DNA from: Rhodocyclaceae bacterium UBA5602
Lineage (GTDB): Bacteria; Pseudomonadota; Gammaproteobacteria; Burkholderiales; Rhodocyclaceae
DNA: 5,021 nt
Assembly (NCBI GenBank): GCA_002424865.1
Contig: DILC01000022.1
Location: 3,315 to 8,335 of the forward strand
Direction of reading: 5' to 3'
Numbering within the stretch: the first letter of the stretch is position 1; each line of letters starts with the position of its first letter. Made by a program: the position numbers and the translations under genes. The notes under the pieces were generated by a model that saw only the letters and a program-made list of their open reading frames with translations, was not told the origin of the DNA and searched no databases. Below, piece by piece: positions 1 through 5,021 of the stretch.

Positions 1-25
1 AGTCAGTGGGGTGTGAAAAACACTC

Positions 26-51
26 GCGCCGTATCGCCAGCGCCGACTTTT
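26..51 (+). repeat. dispersed 26-bp repeat, copy A
   Basis: Plus-strand copy starting GCGCCGTATC and ending CGCCGACTTTT. It matches copy D (3547-3572) at 24 of 26 positions, the two differences being G/A changes. It matches copy C at 22 of the 24 aligned core positions. It lies in the gene-poor left tract, immediately beyond the TGA (51-53) of the minus-strand open frame 51-320. I see no stable hairpin within the unit. Confidence 0.7.
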
Positions 52-409
52 CAGCCACCGATTGAGAATGCCTGCGTGGCTGATTGCGCGTTGACGGGTG
101 GGGCGTTTCTTGCCGACATTAACGCTTGCGCAAAGAATTTCACGCGAACCGTTAAACCTCTGTTGCCTTGATCTTCGCCTGAATCTTCAGCTTGGCCATC
201 GGCCAGCTCAACCGTTGCGCCGTGCAGCTGGACAATATGGGCGGCACTGCAGTGCCAGCGAATTTCGTTGAAAGAAACGTCCCGCCGCAGGGTGCCAAAC
301 CACGTTCGCCAACGGTGCCGTCAAGTTATTACCCGCCACCGCCGCCGGCCAATTGCCAGCGCTGATTCGATTTCGGCTCAAGTTCTTTCCCCCTTCCGGT
401 TTTTTATGG

Positions 410-437
410 AAAGTCGGCGTTGGTAATACGGCGCTGG
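410..437 (-). repeat. dispersed 26-bp repeat, copy B
   Basis: Minus-strand copy that begins 28 bases after the trpE stop codon, in the same orientation as the gene. It shows the two-half structure clearly: CAGCGCCG, six bases (TATTAC), then CAACGCCG followed by ACTTT. A further related piece (GCCGTCCTGCC on the minus strand, about 449-459) lies between it and the trpE stop and resembles the start of copy C. A short inverted repeat, CTGCC/GGCAG, lies at 441-452 but has no T-tract, so I do not call a terminator. Confidence 0.7.
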
Positions 438-465
438 CTACTGCCCAGGCAGGACGGCGCGGGGA

Positions 466-1971
466 TCAAGGCGTGTGATCCAGCCCGGATTGCGCAAGTT
501 CCGCTGCGCGAATGAGTGCGCGCGCCTTGTTTTCGGTTTCCTGCCATTCGTTCTCGGGGATGGAATCGGCGACGATGCCGGCGGCGGCTTGCACATGCAG
601 CATGCCGTTTTTGACGATGCCGGTACGGATGGCGATCGCCATGTCCATCTCGCCCGAAAAACTCAGGTAGCCGCAGGCGCCGCCGTAAAGCCCGCGCTTG
701 ATGGGCTCCAGTTCATCAATGATTTCCATGGCGTGGATTTTCGGCGCGCCGGTGAGTGTTCCTGCGGGAAAGGTGGCTTTGAGTACATCTAAATTATCCA
801 TGCCGGGCAAGAGCGTGCCTTCCACGTTGGAGACGATGTGCATGACATGGGAATAGCGCTCAATCACCATTTGATCGGTGACATGCACCGAACCGGTTTC
901 TGCAATGCGGCCGATGTCGTTGCGCGCCAGGTCAATCAGCATGACATGTTCGGCGCGCTCTTTGGGGTCGGCCAGCAGTTCTTCGGCATGCGCCTGGTCT
1001 TCTTCCGGCGTGGCGCCGCGCGGCCGTGTGCCGGCCAGCGGGCGGATGGTGACGCGCTTGTTGATAAACCCCCGGGCATCGGGCGAGGTTTCCTGGCGCA
1101 CCAGGATTTCCGGTGAAGCGCCGACCACATGGAAATCGCCGAAGTCGTAGAAATACATGTAGGGCGACGGGTTGATGGAGCGTAGCGCGCGGTAGAGCGT
1201 GAGTGGCGGGCAGGTGAAGGGCATTTTCAGGCGCTGGCCGACTTGCACCTGCATCATGTCGCCGGCCGCGATGTAGTCCTTGGCTTTTTGCACCGCGGCC
1301 AGATAGTCGGCTTTGGCGAAGTCACGTATGACTTGTGTTGCTGCCACCGGTGCGCTGGCCGGGATAGCCACAGGCGCGCGGAGTTTTTTCGCCAGGGTTT
1401 CAAGTCGCGCATGCGCCGTGGCGTAGGCATTGGGTTCGGATGTGTTGGCGTAAACGATGAGGTAGATTTTGCCCGCCAGATTGTCTATCACCGCAAGCTC
1501 TTCGGTTTGCAGCAACAGCACGTCCGGCATGCCGATTTCGTCCGGCTTGTCGAAATGCGCGAGCTTGTGCTCCATGTAACGCACGGCATCGTAGCCGAAA
1601 TAACCGGCCAGCCCGCCGCAGAAACGCGGGAAGTTTTCCGGGATGAAGACCTTGAAGCGCGTTTGGTACTCGGCGATGAAGTCGAGCGGGTTACCCTCGG
1701 CGGTTTCGGTCACCTGGCCATCGCAGACCACGTCGGTGCGCCAGGCATTGGCGCGCAGCAGCGTGCGCGCGGGCAGGCCGATGAAGGAGTAACGGCCAAA
1801 GCGCTCGCCGCCGACGACTGATTCGAGCAGAAAGCTGTTCGCTTGATTGGCCAGCTTGAGATACAGCGACAGGGGCGTGTCCAGGTCGGCGAAAGTTTCC
1901 AGCGTGAGCGGAATGCGGTTATAGCCTTGGGCGGCGAGGCGACTGAATTCGCTCGGGTCGATGGGCTTCAT
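466..1971 (-). CDS. trpE: anthranilate synthase component I
   Basis: This is the large subunit of anthranilate synthase, which with a glutamine amidotransferase partner (TrpG) turns chorismate and glutamine into anthranilate, the first committed step of tryptophan synthesis in the cytoplasm. The 501-residue product has the usual length. The N-terminal part carries LLES (48-51) and NPSPYMYF lies at 267-274; both belong to the tryptophan feedback-binding pocket in known TrpE proteins. The C-terminal chorismate-binding domain shows RPLAGTRPRG (310-319), DLARNDIGR (347-355), GTLTGAPK (404-411) and PENEWQETENK (472-482). The ATG start has GGAG five bases upstream (1977-1980). It lies 100 bases after gph. 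There is no Trp-codon leader peptide or attenuator in that gap. Unusually, no trpG follows in the 465 bases downstream, so the partner subunit must be encoded elsewhere. All family motifs are intact, so function is very likely. Confidence 0.97.
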   Translation of the reverse strand: MKPIDPSEFSRLAAQGYNRIPLTLETFADLDTPLSLYLKLANQANSFLLESVVGGERFGRYSFIGLPARTLLRANAWRTDVVCDGQVTETAEGNPLDFIAEYQTRFKVFIPENFPRFCGGLAGYFGYDAVRYMEHKLAHFDKPDEIGMPDVLLLQTEELAVIDNLAGKIYLIVYANTSEPNAYATAHARLETLAKKLRAPVAIPASAPVAATQVIRDFAKADYLAAVQKAKDYIAAGDMMQVQVGQRLKMPFTCPPLTLYRALRSINPSPYMYFYDFGDFHVVGASPEILVRQETSPDARGFINKRVTIRPLAGTRPRGATPEEDQAHAEELLADPKERAEHVMLIDLARNDIGRIAETGSVHVTDQMVIERYSHVMHIVSNVEGTLLPGMDNLDVLKATFPAGTLTGAPKIHAMEIIDELEPIKRGLYGGACGYLSFSGEMDMAIAIRTGIVKNGMLHVQAAAGIVADSIPENEWQETENKARALIRAAELAQSGLDHTP

Positions 1972-2071
1972 GGATGCTCCGGAAAATGAACGGTCATGTT
2001 TTGTGCGATTTTTTGCAGCTTTTAATGTGCTGGTGTTGGGTAATAAAAGTCGGCGCTGGCGGGACGGCGGC
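1972..2071 (-). other. gph-trpE intergenic spacer
   Basis: This 100-base gap lies between the gph stop and the trpE start. Its gph side is occupied by repeat copy C. The remainder is AT-richer (2000-2045) and ends in the trpE ribosome binding site GGAG at 1977-1980. I found no convincing -35/-10 pair, no Trp-rich leader ORF and no terminator hairpin. trpE may be read through from rpe-gph or have its own promoter here; the sequence does not decide. Confidence 0.5.
2045..2071 (-). repeat. dispersed 26-bp repeat, copy C
   Basis: Minus-strand copy that begins at the base directly after the TAA stop of gph. Aligned from its ACTTTT end it matches the shared pattern at about 23 of 26 positions. It has CC where the other copies have AT in the middle of the first half. 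Its orientation relative to the preceding gene is the same as copy B after trpE, so the two genes share similar 3' flanks. Confidence 0.6.
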
Positions 2072-2761
2072 TTAGCTGATCACCGCGTTGCCGAGCATGC
2101 GCCGTGCGGCGTCAGCCAGCGTGGCGACTATAGCATCGCAATCCACCGGCTGCGCGGGGTTTGCGGGGTTGTACCCATAAGGAACAAGCCAGACAGGGCA
2201 ACCGGCAGCACGCGCGGCTTGGGCATCGTGCCGGGAGTCGCCGAGGTGCAAATTGTTCTCAGGTTTTACGCCAAAATGCTGGCAGGCATGCAACAGTGGC
2301 AAGGGGTGCGGCTTTTTTTCTGGCAGGCTGTCACCCGATAAAACGAGATCGAAAAAGGCCGCCAAGCCTGTGGCGGCGAGCAAAGGCCCGGTAAAGGCCG
2401 CGGCTTTGTTGGTGACCAGCGCCATGGGAATGGCCGCGTTTTTCCAGGCATTCAAGCCTTCCATGACACCGGGGTAGAGCGTGGTGCGGCGGCCATTTTC
2501 TGCCATGTAATGGCGGCGGAAAATGGGCAGCGCATGGGCTAAAAAAGTGGCGTCGGCGGATTGCTCGGCGGGCAGGCAGCGCGTGACCAAATCGGTCACG
2601 CCCCGGCCGATCAGCGTGGCGACGGTGGCTTCGGTATGTTCAGGTAAACCCAGTTCGCGCAGCATGTTGTTCGCCGCCGCCGTTAAATCGGGCAGGGTGT
2701 TGAGCAGCGTGCCATCCAGGTCGATGGTGAGCGACTTTACCGGTCGTATCGGTGCGGGCAT
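2072..2761 (-). CDS. gph: phosphoglycolate phosphatase, HAD family
   Basis: A cytoplasmic HAD-superfamily hydrolase that dephosphorylates 2-phosphoglycolate, a by-product of DNA end repair and, in autotrophs, of Rubisco oxygenation. The 229-residue product has the expected length. HAD motif I is DLDGT (14-18) with nucleophile D14 and acid/base D16. Motif II is the Thr of VTNK (T117). Motif III is the lysine pair in EKKPHP (149-150). Motif IV is GDSRHD (174-179) with D175 and D179. Between motifs I and II lies the helical cap typical of the Gph/PGP group. The ATG follows the rpe TAA with no intervening base, which implies translational coupling, and the ribosome binding site lies inside the end of rpe. 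Many HAD phosphatases look alike, so substrate specificity rests mainly on the rpe-gph-trpE neighbourhood, which is typical for gph in betaproteobacteria. Confidence 0.92.
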   Translation of the reverse strand: MPAPIRPVKSLTIDLDGTLLNTLPDLTAAANNMLRELGLPEHTEATVATLIGRGVTDLVTRCLPAEQSADATFLAHALPIFRRHYMAENGRRTTLYPGVMEGLNAWKNAAIPMALVTNKAAAFTGPLLAATGLAAFFDLVLSGDSLPEKKPHPLPLLHACQHFGVKPENNLHLGDSRHDAQAARAAGCPVWLVPYGYNPANPAQPVDCDAIVATLADAARRMLGNAVIS

Positions 2762-3460
2762 TTATACCGTCGCCAGTTGCGCGCGCAGGGCACTGATGAC
2801 GCTATCGTAACGGTGCGGGTCGGTGTCCTTGCCCGCGCCAAATACGGCGGAGCCTGCCACAAAGGTGTCAGCGCCTGCGCGGGCGATGTCGGCGATGTTA
2901 TCGACCTTCACGCCGCCATCGACTTCCAGCAAAATGTCGCGGCCGGTTTTTTTCTTGTACATGTCCAGACGGCAGCGCGCGCCACGCAATTTGTCCAGCG
3001 TGACTGGAATGAACGACTGTCCGCCAAAACCGGGGTTCACGCTCATCAAGAGCACGATGTCGAGTTTGTCCATGACGTAATCCATGTATTGCATGGGCGT
3101 GGCCGGGTTGAACACCAGCCCGGCCTGGCAGCCGCAATCACGGATGAGCGAGAGCGTGCGGTCAATGTGGTCGGACGCTTCGGGGTGAAAGGTGATGACG
3201 TTCGCCCCGGCCTTGGCAAAATCAGGAATGAGGCGATCCACGGGCTTGACCATCAGATGCACGTCGATGACGGCATCCGTCACCGGGCGAATCGCCTCGC
3301 AGACCAGGGGGCCGATGGTGAGATTCGGCACGTAATGGTTGTCCATCACGTCAAAGTGTATCCAGTCGGCGCCAGAATCAATGACGTTGGAAACTTCTTC
3401 GCCGAGCCTGGCAAAGTTGGCGGAAAGAAGGCTGGGAGCAATTTTGAATTCGCGGGACAT
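2762..3460 (-). CDS. rpe: ribulose-phosphate 3-epimerase
   Basis: A cytoplasmic TIM-barrel enzyme that interconverts D-ribulose 5-phosphate and D-xylulose 5-phosphate in the pentose phosphate pathway, or the Calvin cycle in autotrophs. From the ATG at 3460 the product is 232 residues, normal for the family. Family landmarks are IAPSLLSANF (7-16), HFDVMD (35-40) with metal ligands H35 and D37, the H68 ligand in VHLM, NPGFGGQSF (142-150) and VDGGV (180-184) with catalytic D181. VAGSAVFG (201-208) forms the phosphate-binding end. The open frame extends upstream to a TTG at 3472, but the ATG at 3460 is preferred: it has GGAAA five bases upstream (3466-3470) and gives the usual N-terminus. It ends in TAA directly before the gph ATG and is probably the first gene of the rpe-gph(-trpE) transcript. 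Confidence 0.97.
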   Translation of the reverse strand: MSREFKIAPSLLSANFARLGEEVSNVIDSGADWIHFDVMDNHYVPNLTIGPLVCEAIRPVTDAVIDVHLMVKPVDRLIPDFAKAGANVITFHPEASDHIDRTLSLIRDCGCQAGLVFNPATPMQYMDYVMDKLDIVLLMSVNPGFGGQSFIPVTLDKLRGARCRLDMYKKKTGRDILLEVDGGVKVDNIADIARAGADTFVAGSAVFGAGKDTDPHRYDSVISALRAQLATV

Positions 3461-3502
3461 GGGGGTTTCCAAAAAAGATGGGCGAACGATGTTAAGGCAT
3501 GA

Positions 3503-3508
3503 ATTCTA
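3503..3508 (-). promoter_or_regulatory. possible -10 box upstream of rpe
   Basis: On the minus strand TAGAAT matches the sigma-70 -10 consensus TATAAT at five of six bases and would give a 5' leader of roughly 35 bases before the rpe ATG. No good -35 hexamer sits 16-18 bases upstream (the nearest, TTACGG, is about 20 bases away), so this is only a candidate. Confidence 0.2.
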
Positions 3509-3546
3509 GCGGCAGGTCGTGGGTGAGGCCGTAATTTTCATTGGCA

Positions 3547-3573
3547 GCGCCGTATCACCAGCACCGACTTTTT
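3547..3573 (+). repeat. dispersed 26-bp repeat, copy D
   Basis: Plus-strand copy with the halves CAGCGCCG (3545-3552, starting C-A-G) and CAGCACCG fourteen bases on, followed by ACTTTTT. It differs from copy A at only two positions. It lies about 15 bases beyond the stop codon of the prepilin gene but points the opposite way to it, unlike copies B and C relative to their preceding genes. Confidence 0.7.
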
Positions 3574-3588
3574 CGTGGTCATGGTAAG

Positions 3589-4365
3589 TCAGGGCAATTT
3601 ACCGGCGCTGACCATATGGTTGACCAAGGTATTGCCCGACAGCCATACGACCATGTCGTCAAACTCACCTCCAGGAAGGGCGGTGTTGTCACTCAAGGTG
3701 CGACTGAAATAATTCACGGGCCCTGCATTATTGATATCTTCATCGCTATTGGTGGATGAGCCATCTGCTAGCGCGGCTCCTGTGTCGGTAGTGCCGCCAC
3801 GGCTTTTGCCTTGCGAAAAAATAACCGCCGGAACGCACTGGTTGGATGTGGTGCAACTTGCGCTGCCTGCCAGATAGGCTGCCGTTCCAGCCGCGTCGCG
3901 CGTCTGTACCGTCCGGTTGGCGATGGTGGAGAGCGTGACCGTCCCGTTGGCATAGGCGGGCGTGACGCTGTAGCGGATCAGCTTGCCCCAGCCATCCAGT
4001 TTCGCGCTGCCTAGCGTTGCCCAGGGAATGAAGCCGCTACATGCGGCGTCGTCGGCGCAAGGATCCTTGGCTTCCGACCCATTCGTTGCAGACGCGGCCG
4101 GACGCGGCAAGCGGCCATTGGTGATGGCAAAACCGATCAAGGCATCGCGGATGTCGTTGAGCGTTTTTTCGGTTTCCTGCCGCTGGCGAATATCCTGCTG
4201 TGCCGATAGCGGCAGCAGCATGCTGCTGAGCAACAGCGCGACAATGAACATCACGATGGCGATTTCAACCAAGGTGAAGCCGCGTTGCAAGAAAGTTCCC
4301 GAAGGCGACCGGAAGGTGGTGCAGAGCAAGCAACGCGCTGGCGATTCGGCGAGGGATAGGGTCAA
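3589..4365 (-). CDS. type IV prepilin-like / pseudopilin protein
   Basis: An exported pilin-like subunit that would be processed by a prepilin peptidase (PilD type) and assembled at the inner membrane into a type IV pilus or a type II secretion pseudopilus. The 258-residue product has the cleavage motif LQRG/FTLVE with G29 at -1, F30 at +1 and E34 at +5, followed by a hydrophobic helix (about 35-55, IAIVMFIVALLLSSMLL). The mature part has two cysteine pairs, C103/C109 and C171/C177, likely disulfides. The end is GEFDDMVVWLSGNTLVNHMVSAGKLP-like, with an acidic DD before a hydrophobic patch. The start used is a TTG at 4365 with AAGGA seven bases upstream (4373-4377) and an in-frame TAG just before it. 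That leaves a long 29-residue leader. A TTG at 4290 would give a four-residue leader but has a weaker ribosome site. At about 229 mature residues it is larger than a usual major pilin and could be a minor pilin. The exact subfamily is unknown. Confidence 0.88.
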   Translation of the reverse strand: MTLSLAESPARCLLCTTFRSPSGTFLQRGFTLVEIAIVMFIVALLLSSMLLPLSAQQDIRQRQETEKTLNDIRDALIGFAITNGRLPRPAASATNGSEAKDPCADDAACSGFIPWATLGSAKLDGWGKLIRYSVTPAYANGTVTLSTIANRTVQTRDAAGTAAYLAGSASCTTSNQCVPAVIFSQGKSRGGTTDTGAALADGSSTNSDEDINNAGPVNYFSRTLSDNTALPGGEFDDMVVWLSGNTLVNHMVSAGKLP

Positions 4366-4368
4366 GGG

Positions 4369-4567
4369 CTATTCCTTGTCGGAGACGGGGGCGATCATGT
4401 CGGCGGTGATGATTTTTTCAATCGCTTTGCCATGTTGCGCCAGGATCAGGGGCATACCCGTGCGCGCGGCAATTTCTCGCGCGCGTTGCGCGGCTCTCAC
4501 CAAAGCAGCGGGAGCCGCTCGCATCGGCATCCTTGAGTTGGGAAACAGGCGGTATGGGGCTATTCAT
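4369..4567 (-). pseudogene. small Ala-rich protein gene, apparent one-base frameshift
   Basis: The ATG at 4567 has a near-perfect ribosome site, AAGGAG seven bases upstream (4575-4580), and opens with MNSPIPPVSQLKDADA. In that frame the ORF continues only to a TGA at 4418-4420, with Arg- and Cys-rich residues unlike a folded protein. From about 4519 the neighbouring frame reads AAPAALVRAAQRAREIAA, then RTGMPLILAQHGKAIEKI, and ends DKE with TAG at 4369-4371. Joining the two by removing one base gives a 65-residue protein: the span is 199 bases, one more than a multiple of three. Alternatively the product starts at an internal ATG, at 4524 (AAGGA five bases before) or 4530, giving 51-53 residues. 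The VRAAQRAREIAARTG stretch followed by GKAIEKI resembles small helical proteins with a GK turn, sometimes likened to antitoxins; I do not assign a function. Its last codons contain the ribosome site of the prepilin gene. Confidence 0.5.
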
Positions 4568-4632
4568 GGATTTTCTCCTTCTTCACTCAGTATAGGCATT
4601 TCGCCGCTGCGGATGGCGAGGCGACGGGTCAT
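4564..4632 (-). CDS. 22-residue mini-ORF with ATGA overlaps at both ends
   Basis: This ORF reads MTRRLAIRSGEMPILSEE and ends GENP. Its ATG overlaps the TGA of the upstream gene (ATGA, 4629-4632), and its own TGA overlaps the ATG of the next small gene (ATGA, 4564-4567). The arrangement suggests translational coupling, or that ribosomes are carried across this gap. No good ribosome site precedes its ATG. It is in the same frame as the C-terminal half of the next small gene, separated from it by that single TGA. It may be a real leader-like peptide, the broken N-terminus of a longer protein, or chance. Short length keeps confidence low. Confidence 0.3.
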   Translation of the reverse strand: MTRRLAIRSGEMPILSEEGENP

Positions 4633-5021
4633 GGCAGCCAGGTAGTGAATATATTGCTGATAGTCACTTCTTGCGCTTGGGTACGTTGAGAGCCCGTAAA
4701 GCCAAGTCTTATGCTTTGCATGCCTTGACGATAACAGACCTTATCAGAGCCACAGGTCTGGTGTGTCGGGCATGCCACCACGGGCGGAATCGTGCTGCAC
4801 GTCGCCCCGGCAGCGTCGAAAATGGCTGCCGTGTCGCTGAGCGTTTCGACAAATCCAGGGTAGATCTGGGCCATGGGGCGGATGGTGTTCTTCATGGCGG
4901 CAATTTGGTTGGCGACCGTCGCGCTGTCGGCGAGAATCCAGACTTTGGTTTGCATGATGGTTTTGCTGTTTTCGGCGGCAGTATCAATACTGCGTGTTGG
5001 GGTGACTTCGACGCGGACATG
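4629..5021 (-). CDS. C-terminal part of an unidentified protein, probably in the prepilin operon
   Basis: The frame is open from the right edge to a TGA at 4629-4631, giving 130 visible residues. The true start lies outside the window; the ATG at 4955 is internal, because codons upstream (VRVEVTPTRSIDTAAENS) continue without a stop. The visible part has no membrane segment and no recognisable catalytic motif. It has four cysteines in a short stretch (about residues 75, 84, 90 and 96 of the visible part, around ACPTHQTCGSDKVCY), as in exported proteins with disulfides. It ends VTISNIFTTWLP. It overlaps the next ORF by ATGA and lies upstream of the prepilin gene in the same direction. By context it may be another pilus minor subunit or pilus-associated exported protein, but nothing in the residues proves it. 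Confidence 0.6.
   Translation of the reverse strand, partial: HVRVEVTPTRSIDTAAENSKTIMQTKVWILADSATVANQIAAMKNTIRPMAQIYPGFVETLSDTAAIFDAAGATCSTIPPVVACPTHQTCGSDKVCYRQGMQSIRLGFTGSQRTQAQEVTISNIFTTWLP

Larger units (their letters stand above)
1..465. other. gene-poor tract downstream of trpE, possibly degraded coding sequence
   Basis: No recognisable gene fills this stretch. Open frames exist on both strands but none is long or convincing. Plus strand: 1-171 (56 codons, open to the edge, ending in TGA, with four Cys) and 183-365 (ending proline-rich). Minus strand: 51-320 (89 codons, ending SIGG then TGA), 152-325 (57 codons, ending KATEV then TAA) and a frame running from a TTG at 381 to a TGA at 208-210, which contains GNWPAAVAGNNLTAPL. 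That TTG has a GA-rich Shine-Dalgarno-like stretch just upstream. A rough hand count on 51-320 gives about 58% GC at third codon positions against about 52% at second positions, so the coding signal is weak. Frames change within short distances, which would fit a decayed gene. Two inverted copies of the dispersed repeat lie at 26-51 and 410-437. trpG is not seen. Confidence 0.5.
3473..3588 (-). other. intergenic region between prepilin gene and rpe
   Basis: These 116 bases hold repeat copy D and the presumed leader of rpe. A short minus-strand frame at 3492-3554 (20 codons and TAA, ending LPLEFMP) starts directly after a TGA that lies inside copy D. It has no start of its own except an ATG two codons before its stop. 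It could be a gene remnant or chance. No terminator hairpin is evident after the prepilin gene. Confidence 0.4.

Noticed and set aside
26..434. Inverted copies A and B as ends of an insertion sequence or MITE
   Set aside because: No transposase, no target-site duplication was visible at the outer ends, and copies C and D occur singly, so a simple transposon with terminal repeats is not supported.
441..452. CTGCC/GGCAG inverted repeat after trpE as a terminator
   Set aside because: The stem is only five base pairs with almost no loop, and no T-tract follows on the minus strand.
475..1821. Several long plus-strand open frames opposite trpE, such as 475-792, 838-1116 and 1243-1821
   Set aside because: They lie wholly antisense to a fully recognisable trpE, have His/Arg/Gly-rich shadow composition and match no family I know.
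3461..3472. Upstream TTG start of rpe adding four residues
   Set aside because: The ATG at 3460 has a ribosome site at the right distance and gives the family-typical N-terminus. The TTG would overlap that ribosome site.
2777..3502. Plus-strand open frame of 241 codons opposite rpe
   Set aside because: It is antisense to an rpe with every catalytic motif intact, and its composition is typical of a GC-rich shadow frame.
4213..4228. Perfect 16-bp palindrome CAGCAGCATGCTGCTG
   Set aside because: It lies in the codons for the hydrophobic helix of the prepilin (Leu-Leu-Ser-Ser-Met-Leu-Leu) and is explained by Leu/Ser codon use. There is no sign that it is an operator.
3983..4645. Plus-strand open frame of 220 codons opposite the prepilin and small genes
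   Set aside because: The minus strand has the prepilin motif, ribosome sites and coupled overlaps. The plus frame is Ser/Arg-rich with no recognisable domain.

Overview
The window looks like a proteobacterial chromosome, most probably a betaproteobacterium. It is moderately GC-rich, and it carries the rpe-gph-trpE gene order known from that class (an inference from gene order and protein resemblance; no search was run). Every gene I can support lies on the minus strand, so transcription runs from high to low coordinates.

Layout from the right edge leftwards, in the direction of transcription. (1) Positions 4369-5021 hold the C-terminal part of an unidentified protein whose gene enters from beyond the edge. 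It is linked by an ATGA overlap to a 22-codon mini-ORF, which is linked by a second ATGA overlap to a small alanine-rich protein gene whose frame appears broken by one base. (2) Positions 3589-4365 encode a type IV prepilin-like (pseudopilin) protein with a clear RG/FTLVE processing site. (3) Positions 3473-3588 are a short intergenic stretch. (4) rpe (ribulose-phosphate 3-epimerase) and gph (phosphoglycolate phosphatase) are joined stop-to-start with no gap. After a 100-base spacer comes trpE (anthranilate synthase component I). (5) Positions 1-465, downstream of trpE, hold no convincing gene. Short open frames exist on both strands, none recognisable, and the trpG gene that often follows trpE is not there.

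rpe and gph serve central carbon metabolism (pentose phosphate or Calvin-cycle epimerisation and 2-phosphoglycolate removal). trpE commits chorismate to tryptophan. Their grouping is a conserved housekeeping arrangement rather than one pathway. The prepilin block looks like a separate polycistronic unit for cell-surface pilus or secretion components.

The most unusual feature is a dispersed repeat of about 26 bp, seen four times (26-51, 410-437, 2045-2071, 3547-3573). It is built from two CAGCGCCG-like halves 14 bases apart and ends in ACTTTT. All copies lie outside the recognised genes. Two follow the stop codons of trpE and gph in the same orientation, and two are in the opposite orientation. 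I do not recognise the repeat. I see no RNA gene, insertion sequence, CRISPR array or obvious new defence or biosynthetic system in the window.
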